Assembly: GCA_017547805.1 (NCBI GenBank)
Contig: JAFYOR010000053.1
Coordinates: forward strand, 1 to 36,689
Direction of reading: 5' to 3'
Length of the DNA stretch: 36,689 nt
Source of the DNA: Clostridia bacterium
GTDB taxonomy: Bacteria > Bacillota > Clostridia > Christensenellales > Aristaeellaceae
The notes beneath the pieces are model-generated. The model was not told where the DNA came from, did no database searches, and saw nothing but the letters and a program-made list of their open reading frames with translations. The translations under genes and the position numbers were made by a program. Of this stretch, positions 8,051-15,139 are shown piece by piece; within the stretch, counting starts at the first letter, position 1; the number at the start of each line of letters is the position of its first letter.

Positions 8051-8323
8051 ATGAACAACGGGAATGAACAAAACAGCTGCTACGACGTGAGCATCATCGG
8101 CTTTGATTCCGCCGCGGCGGATACGCTCGTTGACGCCTTGTGCCGGTGCATCCAGGGATGCACAAAGGAATACGCCGAACACATGCTGCTGCATCTGCCC
8201 GCGAATATCGCGCACGGCGTTGAGGCTGAGGTCGCGCTGGTGACGACGTTCGTCCTTGAGGAAGCCGGCGCAGAGGTTCACGTCAAGCACAAAAGCGTCG
8301 CGCTGGACCGGACGCTGATGTAA
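8051..8323 (+). CDS. Small protein resembling the C-terminal domain of ribosomal protein L7/L12
   Basis: The 90-residue product begins with a ten-residue polar leader and then runs DVSIIGFDS. It later has LPANIAHGVEAEVA and VLEEAGAEVHVK, which line up with the A-P-A-A-L-K-E-G-V and L-E-E-A-G-A-E-V-E-V-K tail of L7/L12. The N-terminal dimerisation domain and hinge of L7/L12 are absent, so it cannot be an ordinary stalk protein. The L7/L12 domain docks translation factors; whether this one does is unknown. The ATG at 8051 follows GGAGG by seven bases. A possible -10 box TATACT lies at 7964-7969 without a good -35. It is monocistronic, with its own terminator. Confidence 0.72.
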   Translation: MNNGNEQNSCYDVSIIGFDSAAADTLVDALCRCIQGCTKEYAEHMLLHLPANIAHGVEAEVALVTTFVLEEAGAEVHVKHKSVALDRTLM

Positions 8324-8370
8324 TGTTTCCCCCGCCGCAGCCCTTGCGGCAATCCACAGTTTCATCATCC

Positions 8371-8400
8371 CGGCGCAGGCATATCCTGCGCTGTTTTTTT
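8371..8400 (+). terminator. Terminator of the L7/L12-like gene
   Basis: A 9-bp stem (CGGCGCAGG with CCTGCGCTG, one G-T pair), a CATAT loop, then seven T residues. It lies between convergent genes. Confidence 0.88.
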
Positions 8401-8410
8401 GACCATTCTG

Positions 8411-9085
8411 TCATGCATCCGGCGTTTTGAGCAGCGTGAAACGGCTTTTTTCGCTCCGAAGCACGCCCTCTCTTCGCAGCGTGCCGATCACGGCGGACAA
8501 TCCGCTGCGGTCAACTTCCAGATAGTCCGCCAGCTCCTGCCTGTCAAAGGGAATGACGAAGCTCTGGGATCCCGCCTGCGCCGCCTGCTGCGTCAGATAG
8601 GTCATCAGCTTCTCGCGCGTGGTGCGCCGGGAGATGATTTCCAGCTTCCGGCTGAAGGCGAGGCTTTTGAGCGCGAGAATGCGCATCAGGTTATCGATCA
8701 TCTGCCGGTGAAAAGCGCAGGCCGACGCGCAGGACTGCGTGATGCGCGAGGCGTCAAGCAGCAGAACCTCCGCATCCTCAGCTGCGGTGACGCTCACCGG
8801 CAGCGCCTGTACGCCCGCAAAGGCAAACGCTTCGGCAAAGAGATCGGACGCCGCAAGGCGGGCAATCAGGCTGCGGCTTCCGTTATAATCCGTCCGGCTG
8901 ACCTGCACACAGCCGCTGAGCACGACGCCGACAAGCTGCGCGCCGCCGCCCTCCGCAAGGATGGTTTCCCCCTTTGCGCAGCGCCGGACTCCGGCATTCA
9001 GGCAGGCAAGCATCGCCCCCAGATCACCGGGATCGATGTGCGCAAACAGCGGGCAGGCTGTCAGCGCTGCCAGATATTTCTCCAC
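8411..9085 (-). CDS. Crp/Fnr-family transcriptional regulator (HcpR-like context)
   Basis: The 224-residue protein has an N-terminal cyclic-nucleotide-binding-type barrel (~10-125), a long dimer helix and a C-terminal winged helix with the recognition region FDRQELADYLEVDRSGLSAV. It lacks the N-terminal Cys cluster of FNR, so it does not look like an oxygen-sensing Fe-S protein. The start is GTG at 9085, five bases after GGGAGGG; longer frames to 9160 have no ribosome binding site. It is divergent from a ferredoxin-type gene, an arrangement seen around HcpR regulators of nitrosative stress in anaerobes, although no hcp gene lies in the window. A 16-bp palindrome between the two genes is its likely binding site. 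Confidence 0.85.
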   Translation of the reverse strand: MEKYLAALTACPLFAHIDPGDLGAMLACLNAGVRRCAKGETILAEGGGAQLVGVVLSGCVQVSRTDYNGSRSLIARLAASDLFAEAFAFAGVQALPVSVTAAEDAEVLLLDASRITQSCASACAFHRQMIDNLMRILALKSLAFSRKLEIISRRTTREKLMTYLTQQAAQAGSQSFVIPFDRQELADYLEVDRSGLSAVIGTLRREGVLRSEKSRFTLLKTPDA

Positions 9086-9100
9086 ACAAGCCCTCCCTTT

Positions 9101-9116
9101 TGTTGAAATTTCAACA
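9101..9116. promoter_or_regulatory. Perfect 16-bp palindrome, probable Crp/Fnr operator
   Basis: TGTTGAAATTTCAACA is a perfect inverted repeat in the divergent intergenic region. Its centre (9108.5) lies about 41.5 bases before the likely transcription start of the ferredoxin gene, the class II activator position. It also lies just upstream of the regulator's own ribosome binding site, where binding should block expression. Confidence 0.75.
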
Positions 9117-9137
9117 TACCGTTGCCATTCAGTATAG

Positions 9138-9143
9138 TATAAT
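9138..9143 (+). promoter_or_regulatory. -10 box of the ferredoxin-type gene
   Basis: TATAAT at 9138-9143 has no good -35 box at the proper distance (CATACC), which is typical of an activator-dependent promoter. The upstream palindrome fits that reading. An overlapping TATAGT at 9133-9138 with TTCAAC at 9110-9115 is an alternative. Confidence 0.6.
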
Positions 9144-9183
9144 GGACGCGTAAAAAGCAAGATATCCGCATCAGGAGGTCAAT

Positions 9184-9864
9184 ATGCTCAGAAAGATTAT
9201 CCGCATCGATGAAGAAAAATGCAACGGCTGCGGCGCATGCGCCTCGGCATGCCATGAGGGCGCAATCGATATGGTGAACGGCAAGGCGCGGCTGACCCGC
9301 GAAAACTACTGCGACGGGCTGGGCGACTGCCTGCCCACCTGCCCGACGGGCGCGATTTCATTTGAAATGCGCGAAGCGCCGGCGTACGACGAAGCCGCGG
9401 TCAAGGCCGCGCAGGCAAAGAAGGGCGTTCACGGCTGTCCGGGCGCTGCGGCAAGGATGATTGAGCGCACCGGCGAAGCCCCAACGCAGCCAATGGAAAG
9501 CCGCCTTGGCAACTGGCCAGTGCAACTCAAGCTCGCGCCCATTGGCGCGCCCGTGTTTGATGGCGCGGACCTGCTCATCGCCGCGGACTGTACGGCGTAT
9601 GCCTACGCCAATTTCCACCGCGATTTTATCCGCGGGCGCGTCGTGCTCGTCGGCTGCCCGAAGCTGGACATGGTCGACTATTCGCAGAAGCTTCTGGCGA
9701 TCATCAGAGACAATGACGTGCGCAGCGTGACAGTCGTGCGCATGGAAGTGCCCTGCTGCGGCGGGCTGGAAAACGCAGCGAAGCGCGCGCTGCTGCTGAG
9801 CGGAAAAAACATCGTGCTGCGCGTTGTGACGGTGAAAACCGACGGACAGCTCGCCGGCGCGTGA
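9184..9864 (+). CDS. 4Fe-4S ferredoxin-type protein with a C-terminal domain
   Basis: The 226-residue protein starts with a bacterial ferredoxin fold. The first cluster motif is C13-x2-C16-x2-C19-x3-C23. The second is C43-x5-C49-x3-C53-P, short of one canonical cysteine, a spacing (CDGLG-x-C) common in this family. The rest (~90-226) has the conserved ADCTAYAY, GCPKLD and VPCCGG segments, with a Cys pair that could bind another cofactor. It is cytoplasmic and presumably passes electrons, perhaps to hybrid cluster protein as in related loci. AGGAGGT sits four bases before the ATG. Control by the divergent Crp/Fnr protein is inferred from the palindrome. Confidence 0.9.
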   Translation: MLRKIIRIDEEKCNGCGACASACHEGAIDMVNGKARLTRENYCDGLGDCLPTCPTGAISFEMREAPAYDEAAVKAAQAKKGVHGCPGAAARMIERTGEAPTQPMESRLGNWPVQLKLAPIGAPVFDGADLLIAADCTAYAYANFHRDFIRGRVVLVGCPKLDMVDYSQKLLAIIRDNDVRSVTVVRMEVPCCGGLENAAKRALLLSGKNIVLRVVTVKTDGQLAGA

Positions 9865-9971
9865 TGCCAAATTAAGCGGGCAGTGCCTGCATCCACATCC
9901 GAAATGCCCTGCGATTTTCACCACTTCTGTGCACGCGGCTGGTAGCTTCGTACGAATCCCAATCAGATAAT

Positions 9972-10123
9972 ACGGGGCTGTCAGGATAAAACCATCATTC
10001 TAAGCATCTGTTATACTAAGTATTCCCTGTTATTCAGGGCTTTCCGGTCGCCCTTTGGAAACCTTCGGCCGAAAATACTTAGCGATTCTTAGAGTATCTG
10101 GTTTTTTATCCTGACAGTCCCGT
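9972..10123. repeat. Palindromic MITE-like element, copy 2
   Basis: This is the same element as at 424-613, about 38 bp shorter because a GC-rich hairpin segment between the left arm and the conserved core is missing. The ends are ACGGGGCTGTCAGG and, on the other strand, ACGGGACTGTCAGG, followed by matching ATTCTAAG and CTAAGTAT blocks in both arms. The core at 10036-10082 is almost identical to 524-571. Its right end supplies the last codons and stop of the neighbouring minus-strand gene. Confidence 0.82.
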
Positions 10124-10355
10124 TTTCTGTCTCATTTTTTGCCTCATTTTCCGCCGTGTGTTCCATCTCAAGAAACGCGCGGATGTCCGCGTCAAGCGCG
10201 TCGTCCGGTGCGTCCGGCGCGCGCATGGCAATCAGGTGGTGGATCATGCGGCGCATGCCCGCCTCGCCCCGCGGGATATACAGCCCGTCGCTGTCGCTGC
10301 GCTCCTCAAGCAGCCGGGACAAAAGCCCGCGGAAAAACCGCCTTCTCTCCTGCAT
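10089..10355 (-). CDS. Small protein, probably a gene truncated by the repeat element
   Basis: The 88-residue product is highly charged and helical up to about residue 65. The final ~11 codons and the TAA stop (10089-10091) lie inside the right arm of repeat copy 2, so the natural 3' end has been lost or replaced. The helical part, with IPRGEAGM and a later MRAPDAP segment, loosely recalls the leader that precedes the macrodomain in some bacterial protein-ADP-ribose hydrolases. If so, the catalytic macrodomain is missing; this match is weak. The ATG at 10355 follows GGAGG by eight bases, and a fair promoter lies upstream, so it may still be expressed. Confidence 0.5.
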   Translation of the reverse strand: MQERRRFFRGLLSRLLEERSDSDGLYIPRGEAGMRRMIHHLIAMRAPDAPDDALDADIRAFLEMEHTAENEAKNETENGTVRIKNQIL

Positions 10356-10378
10356 GCGCATCCCCTCCCTTTTCATCA

Positions 10379-10407
10379 AGCATAGCATGATTGTCAGGCA
10401 AAGGCAA
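10379..10407 (-). promoter_or_regulatory. Possible promoter of the small truncated gene
   Basis: Reading leftwards, TTGCCT (10402-10407) and TATGCT (10379-10384) are 17 bases apart, 24 bases before the ATG. Confidence 0.45.
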
Positions 10408-10412
10408 GCGTC

Positions 10413-10441
10413 TTGATTCCATGCATCATCCGTGATAAAAT
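10413..10441 (+). promoter_or_regulatory. Promoter of the CapA-like operon
   Basis: TTGATT (10413-10418) and TAAAAT (10436-10441) with a 17-bp spacer, about 60 bases before the TTG start at 10501. Confidence 0.6.
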
Positions 10442-10500
10442 AATAATGACTAAATATCGGCTTGTGCAATTCTGCCCGCCGTTTTCCGGAGGAATCTTTC

Positions 10501-11598
10501 TTGAAACAGCTTACCGCTCTGCTGCTCTTCATCCTGTTCATGGCGCTGTGCGCCGGCGCATCTGCGCAGATGGATTATGAGCTTGACAATCCCAACCTGA
10601 CCTATATCAAGCTTTCGGATTCTCTTCCCACCCCGGCGCAGGAGGAAACCGCAGCTGCCGATGATACGTGGCCCAAAACGTTCACCATCACCCTCGCCGG
10701 CGATACGACGCTGGGCTCCACGCCGGATCTGCGCAAGCGGGACGACTGCTTTGAAAACGTTGCGCAGGAAAAGGGCTACGGCTGGTTTTTTTCCGGCCTT
10801 ACCGATCTGTTTTCTACGGACGACATGACGCTCGTCAACTTTGAAGGCACGCTCACCGAATCAAACGACACAAAAGAAAAGAAATTCAACTTCAAGGGAC
10901 CGGCCGAATATACCGATATTCTGACGCTGGGCAGCGTGGAAGCCGTCACCATTGCCAACAACCACATCGTCGACTACGGCGAGCAGGGCAAGAAGGACAC
11001 CATCGCAAACCTTGAAACCGCCGGCATCACCGTTTCCGGCGGCGGCATTCTGGGCATCTTTGAGAAAAACGGCGTCAAGGTCGGCATGACCGGCTACTGC
11101 TTCCCCTACAAGGACGGCAAGAAGGACATCACCAAGGACGTCAAGGCTCTGCGCGAGGCCGGCTGCCAGATTGTCATCGCCTCCTTCCACTGGGGCAGCG
11201 AATACCGCGAGGACTTTACCGGCGAGCAGCGCTCCATCGGCCGCGCCGCAATCAAGGCCGGCGCGGATATCGTCGTGGGCCATCACCCGCACATCGTGCA
11301 GGGCGTGGAAAGCTACAAGGACACCTACATCCTCTACTCCGTGGGCAACCTCGTCTTCGGCGGCAACGTCGATCCTGACGACCGGGACGCGCTCGCCGCA
11401 CGGCTGACCTTCACCGTGCACGAGGACCGCGCCGAAGCGCCGCAGCTGACCCTCGTTCCCCTGCGGCTGACGCAGCTTTCCGACGGCACCGATTACCGTC
11501 CCATCCTCGCGCAGGGGGATGAAGCCGAACGCATCCTCAAGCGCGTGCTGCGCCGTTCCTCCAACATGGACGGGTTTGAAAACGGCAGCTGGCAGTAA
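10501..11598 (+). CDS. CapA-family protein (poly-gamma-glutamate capsule-type metallophosphatase fold), exported
   Basis: The 365-residue protein has a signal peptide (~1-22, ending AGASAQ) and the CapA domain motifs in order: LAGDTTLG, NFEGTL, ANNHIVDYG, FHWGSEY, GHHPHIVQG and YSVGNLVFGG. These line a calcineurin-like two-metal site, so phosphoesterase chemistry outside the membrane is likely. Members are named for poly-glutamate capsule synthesis, but no capBC genes are present, so capsule function is doubtful. The start is TTG at 10501: GGAGG lies eight bases upstream and it places the signal peptide correctly, while the upstream ATG at 10462 has no binding site. The next gene follows after 41 bases in the same operon. 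Confidence 0.9.
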   Translation: MKQLTALLLFILFMALCAGASAQMDYELDNPNLTYIKLSDSLPTPAQEETAAADDTWPKTFTITLAGDTTLGSTPDLRKRDDCFENVAQEKGYGWFFSGLTDLFSTDDMTLVNFEGTLTESNDTKEKKFNFKGPAEYTDILTLGSVEAVTIANNHIVDYGEQGKKDTIANLETAGITVSGGGILGIFEKNGVKVGMTGYCFPYKDGKKDITKDVKALREAGCQIVIASFHWGSEYREDFTGEQRSIGRAAIKAGADIVVGHHPHIVQGVESYKDTYILYSVGNLVFGGNVDPDDRDALAARLTFTVHEDRAEAPQLTLVPLRLTQLSDGTDYRPILAQGDEAERILKRVLRRSSNMDGFENGSWQ

Positions 11599-11639
11599 TT
11601 CCCCCGGCGCTTATCACCGGCAGAAAGGAAAGTTTGATC

Positions 11640-12605
11640 ATGGCGGCACATTTTGCGCTCTTCGTCGATCTTGAAAACTGCGGCGGCAAAAAAAGCATGC
11701 TCATGGACGTCATCGAGCGCGTGAAAATCCGCGGCGATATCCTCATCGGCAAGGTATACGGCTATACGGACAGCTACAGCGATCTCAAGGAAACGCTGCT
11801 GTCCAATACCTTCACCGTCGTCCCCTCCCTGCGCTTTGGCCGCAGCCAGAAAAACAGCATGGATATCCAGCTGGTCATCGACGCGCTGGACGTCGCCTAC
11901 CGCAACGATCTGATCGACAGCTTCTGCATCGTTTCCGGCGACAGCGACTACGTGCCGCTGGTAGGCAAGCTCAAGAGCATGGGCAAGTTCGTGCTGGGCA
12001 TTTCCCGAAGCGAGGCCGCATCCGGCGTATTCATGAACGCCTGCAGCGAGTTCCAGTTCCTTGAAAGCGTCGCCAGCGGCAAGGAACGCGCCGCCGCGCC
12101 CGTGGGCGAGGCGCTGACCCTGGCAGACGTCAACCACCTCATCGTCACCATCCTTGGCGAAGCGGACAGCGGCGAAATGCTCGCCTCCGAGGTCAAGAGC
12201 GCGCTGCTGCGCCTGCGCCCGGATTTTTCCGAAAAGAGCGTGGGCTATTCCACGTTCGGCAAGCTGCTTGCGCGGCTGGCGCAGCAGTTCGGCGCGTTCA
12301 CGCTGGTGAGCAGCAATTTCAACCTCATCCTCCAGCTCAATCAGGCGCATGCCGCCTCCGAGCAGCTCACGCGCGAAAACTACATCTCCATCTTCTCCCG
12401 GCTTCTGGCCGAATACAAGCGCGACGGCTTTGACCGCGTCAATCCGTCCCTGCTCAAATCCGCAATTCAGTCCGAATATCCGGACTTCACCGAGCGGCAG
12501 ATCGGTCACCGCCGTTTTTCCGACGTGCTGCGCGCGCTGGAGCGCGAACGCCTGCTGCGCATCGAGTCGGACGAGAGCGGCAACATGCTGGTGAATATTC
12601 TGTAA
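11640..12605 (+). CDS. NYN-domain (PIN-like) ribonuclease with two OST-HTH/LOTUS domains
   Basis: The 321-residue protein begins with a NYN domain (~1-145). The acidic residues of the PIN-like active site are visible in FVDLENCGGK (Asp10), SMDIQLVIDAL (Asp75) and SGDSDY (Asp101, Asp103). Two similar helical segments follow, ~155-225 and ~240-315. Each has the pattern of a basic helix, a DFSEKSVGYSTF-like or DFTERQIGHRRF turn and a terminal strand, typical of OST-HTH/LOTUS RNA-binding domains. It is likely a cytoplasmic RNA-binding nuclease. The ATG at 11640 is preferred to an in-frame TTG two codons earlier, given AAAGGAAAG upstream. It is cotranscribed with the CapA-like gene, for no obvious reason. 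Confidence 0.87.
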   Translation: MAAHFALFVDLENCGGKKSMLMDVIERVKIRGDILIGKVYGYTDSYSDLKETLLSNTFTVVPSLRFGRSQKNSMDIQLVIDALDVAYRNDLIDSFCIVSGDSDYVPLVGKLKSMGKFVLGISRSEAASGVFMNACSEFQFLESVASGKERAAAPVGEALTLADVNHLIVTILGEADSGEMLASEVKSALLRLRPDFSEKSVGYSTFGKLLARLAQQFGAFTLVSSNFNLILQLNQAHAASEQLTRENYISIFSRLLAEYKRDGFDRVNPSLLKSAIQSEYPDFTERQIGHRRFSDVLRALERERLLRIESDESGNMLVNIL

Positions 12606-13042
12606 GGCGGTATGCGCAAAGGGTACTTTGTACGCTGATCAGACCAAGAACGACGCTGCGAAGATATACGCAGCCATTGCGCCCGCATGTTCCCTCAGTC
12701 AGCCTGCGGCAGACAGCATTCCGGGAACCGTAACAGTCGCCTGACGGCTCCTTTACAGTTCCAGATTTCCGCCTCGCCGCTTCGCCAACCGGGCGCGCTC
12801 GGCTTCAATCCCTCCCGGAGGGAGCCCGCCTTGTATACGTTTTGCTTCTAAATCAGTGGTTTTCTTCTCCAAAGCTGCGCTTGCCCAAGCCTTCCTCCGG
12901 GAGGAAGGCGGCACGGCGAAGCCGTGACGGAAGAAGCCATCGGGCGCTGATCTTATACCCGCTGCACAGAAGCGTTCTTTTACAGCACAACCTTCCCCCG
13001 CCAATTTCGCCACGATCAATGACACGACAAAGGAAACAGCCT
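12606..13042. other. Intergenic region with REP-like palindromes
   Basis: No gene is apparent in these 437 bases. The clearest structures are a 9-bp palindrome CCTTCCTCC/GGAGGAAGG at 12890-12908 and a hairpin CACGGC-GAA-GCCGTG at 12912-12926. The pair resembles short palindromic repeats scattered through many gut Firmicutes genomes. No clear terminator for the NYN gene and no good promoter for the lipoprotein gene were found. Confidence 0.6.
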
Positions 13043-14551
13043 ATGAAACGTTTGATTCTCGCATCAGCGCTGCTGCTTGCGCTGCTCTTTTCCTCTTGTT
13101 CACTCGCCCAGACGATCACCATGGACAGCGTGCATGCGTCCTTTGAATACCCGGACAGCTGGCTCGTCGTTTCGCCACAGCTGGCGGGCGTTTATGCGCC
13201 GCTGCTGGAAAGCGCCGGCATTGACGCCGGGGAGCTTGCCCGCGATCTTTCCGCGCAGAGCGTGCTTTCCCGTGCGTACAGCGAGGATTTTACCCAGAGC
13301 CTGAGCATCCTTACGCGCGAGGATGAGCTCGCCTTTGAAATCTACGACATCGCCGCCGTCACCGACGATCAGCGCAAGACCATCCGCCGACGCGCGGAAA
13401 ACGGCAGCCTGTTTGAAACAACGGGCATGCGCGTGCAGGATCTGGAGTGGCAGAAGGAAAACGGGCTCTACTGGCTCTATGTCCACTACACCAAGTCCCA
13501 CGGCGAAACGCTGGTCGGTCGCGGCGTCCGCTACATCAGCATCTTCAACGGACAGTATGTGATGATCGACTGGTTCAAGGCGAAGGATCGCTTTTCCAAC
13601 CGCGATCTCAACGCCTTCCGCAGCCGGATCTCCGACCTGACGATTGAAAAGGTCGCAGCCCCGCTGCGCGCCGTACGTCTGAGCGCTGAAATCCCCACGG
13701 AAACCAATATCGCCGCCTTCGAAATTACCGGCCAGACGACCGGCGGCGCTGCGCTCGTCGCCGAGGCGCCGGATGAGCACGGCGTCATGCAGCCGCTTTC
13801 CGTAGGCGTGGCCAAGGAAAACGGCAGTTTCAGCCTGCTGGTCGAGCTGCCGCAGGAGGGAACCTACGCCATCACGCTGACCGCCAGCAAGGACGGCATG
13901 CTCAAAAACACCGCCGAGGGCACGATCCTCTACAGCGCCAAGACGCTCCCGGTATCCGGCATCGCCGAAACCATCGCCACCACATCCGACACGACGGTCA
14001 TCAAGGGCGAGACGCTCGCCGGCGTGCAGCTGCAGCTGGTGACGCCGTTTGGCCTGTCAAAAAAACGCGCCGCCAATGACGGCAGCTTCAAGTTTGAGCT
14101 GACGACAAAGGAGGCGGGCGATTATGATTATACGCTGATCCTCGACAAAAACGGCTACGATCAGCGGCGCATCCGCTTCACGATCACGCGTGAGATGACC
14201 GACCAGCAGGAAAAAAACCGCATCAAAAGCGGCGCGGAGGCGATCTCCTACAAGAACCTGCAGAAGGACCTGAGCGAAAACCGCGGAAAGACGATGACCA
14301 TCCGCGGCCCCGTGACGCAGGTTTCCTCCGGCGGCGGCACGTATTACGTGCGCATGCACTACAACAAGGACGCCAACGGCAACTGGTTCAATCCCGTCAT
14401 CATCACCGGCAAGGAGGACATGGGCGTGAAGACCGGCGAAATGATGACCGCCGTGGTCACCATCGGCGGCGTCTATGAGGAGCAGAACGCCATGGGCGAA
14501 ACGGTGATTATTCCCCGTCTTGACCTGATCTTCGTTGATAAGATCGAGTGA
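13043..14551 (+). CDS. Lipoprotein of unknown function with Ig-like domains and an OB-like C-terminal domain
   Basis: The 502-residue protein has a lipoprotein signal peptide with a likely lipidated Cys19 (LLFSSC). Residues ~25-205 form an alpha/beta domain that starts with FEYPDSW, like PsbP/LpqN-type exported domains. Residues ~210-390 look like two bacterial Ig-like beta-sandwiches with the G-T-Y-A-I-T-L and A-G-D-Y-D-Y-T-L strands. The tail (~395-502) has GKTMTIRGPVTQV and strands ending in a basic and acidic edge, suggesting an OB-like barrel. It should sit on the outer face of the membrane. AAAGGAAA precedes the ATG at 13043; the frame is open further upstream but without a start signal. 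The last 44 bases overlap the convergent VanZ-like gene. Confidence 0.8.
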   Translation: MKRLILASALLLALLFSSCSLAQTITMDSVHASFEYPDSWLVVSPQLAGVYAPLLESAGIDAGELARDLSAQSVLSRAYSEDFTQSLSILTREDELAFEIYDIAAVTDDQRKTIRRRAENGSLFETTGMRVQDLEWQKENGLYWLYVHYTKSHGETLVGRGVRYISIFNGQYVMIDWFKAKDRFSNRDLNAFRSRISDLTIEKVAAPLRAVRLSAEIPTETNIAAFEITGQTTGGAALVAEAPDEHGVMQPLSVGVAKENGSFSLLVELPQEGTYAITLTASKDGMLKNTAEGTILYSAKTLPVSGIAETIATTSDTTVIKGETLAGVQLQLVTPFGLSKKRAANDGSFKFELTTKEAGDYDYTLILDKNGYDQRRIRFTITREMTDQQEKNRIKSGAEAISYKNLQKDLSENRGKTMTIRGPVTQVSSGGGTYYVRMHYNKDANGNWFNPVIITGKEDMGVKTGEMMTAVVTIGGVYEEQNAMGETVIIPRLDLIFVDKIE

Positions 14552-14984
14552 CGCGCTCCACGGCGGACACCACAGCCCAGCCAAGCAGCGCGCCGCAGCC
14601 GTCGATCAGCACATCCACGACGCCGGGACCGCGATCCGGAACGAAAGCCTGATGGATCTCGTCCGTCGCGGCGTAGCCCACGCACAGCGCAAGGGCGCAA
14701 AGCCCCGCATGGCGCACGCCGCTCAGGCGCAGCGCATGGCGGTAAAGGCACAGCAGCACGGCATACTCCATCATGTGCGCACCCTTGCGCACAAAGGTTT
14801 CAAGCCGCGCCATCAACGCCGGGTTCTGGCGAAGCCCGCCCGGCAGGAAGACCGCCAGCAGCCGCGTGATCAGGCCGCTCTGCTCGCCGGATACATCGCC
14901 CGGCGCAGCGGACATGGCGAAAATGAACGCCATCCACAGCACGCACGCCATCCACGCTGCCGCCAGATGCCTTTTCTTTTCCAT
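14508..14984 (-). CDS. VanZ-like family membrane protein
   Basis: The 158-residue protein has about four membrane segments and the VanZ core: RKGAHMMEY (near 66-74), then DEIHQAFVPDRGPGVVDVLIDGCGALLG (near 107-135, with conserved Asp-Glu, His-Gln and Asp). VanZ proteins confer low-level teicoplanin resistance in enterococci by an unclear route; most homologues are housekeeping membrane proteins. There is no vanHAX nearby, so no resistance operon is implied. GGAGGG precedes the ATG at 14984. Its 3' end overlaps the 3' end of the convergent lipoprotein gene by 44 bases, so the two transcripts could form duplex RNA. Confidence 0.88.
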   Translation of the reverse strand: MEKKRHLAAAWMACVLWMAFIFAMSAAPGDVSGEQSGLITRLLAVFLPGGLRQNPALMARLETFVRKGAHMMEYAVLLCLYRHALRLSGVRHAGLCALALCVGYAATDEIHQAFVPDRGPGVVDVLIDGCGALLGWAVVSAVERVTRSYQRRSGQDGE

Positions 14985-15020
14985 GGTTTGCCCTCCGCTG
15001 ATTCGTCATTCTTCTTTTGA

Positions 15021-15049
15021 AGCATATCACAGCGCGCACCATTTGTCGA
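15021..15049 (-). promoter_or_regulatory. Possible promoter of the VanZ-like gene
   Basis: Reading leftwards, TCGACA (15044-15049) and TATGCT (15021-15026) with a 17-bp spacer. Confidence 0.5.
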
Positions 15050-15077
15050 TTCAAAACGCGCAATCGCCAAAAAATGC

Positions 15078-15105
15078 TTGTGTTTTCATTCCTGTCTGGT
15101 ATAAT
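15078..15105 (+). promoter_or_regulatory. Promoter of the M23-like gene
   Basis: TTGTGT (15078-15083) and a perfect TATAAT (15100-15105), 16-bp spacer. A TGG directly before the -10 box makes it an extended -10 promoter. Confidence 0.7.
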
Positions 15106-15139
15106 AAGGAGAGAAATATCTCTCATCGGGAGGTTGTAC

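Noticed and set aside
14508-14984. VanZ-like gene as a sign of glycopeptide resistance
   Set aside because: No vanHAX, vanRS or D-Ala-D-Lac ligase genes are present; VanZ-like proteins are common in susceptible Firmicutes.
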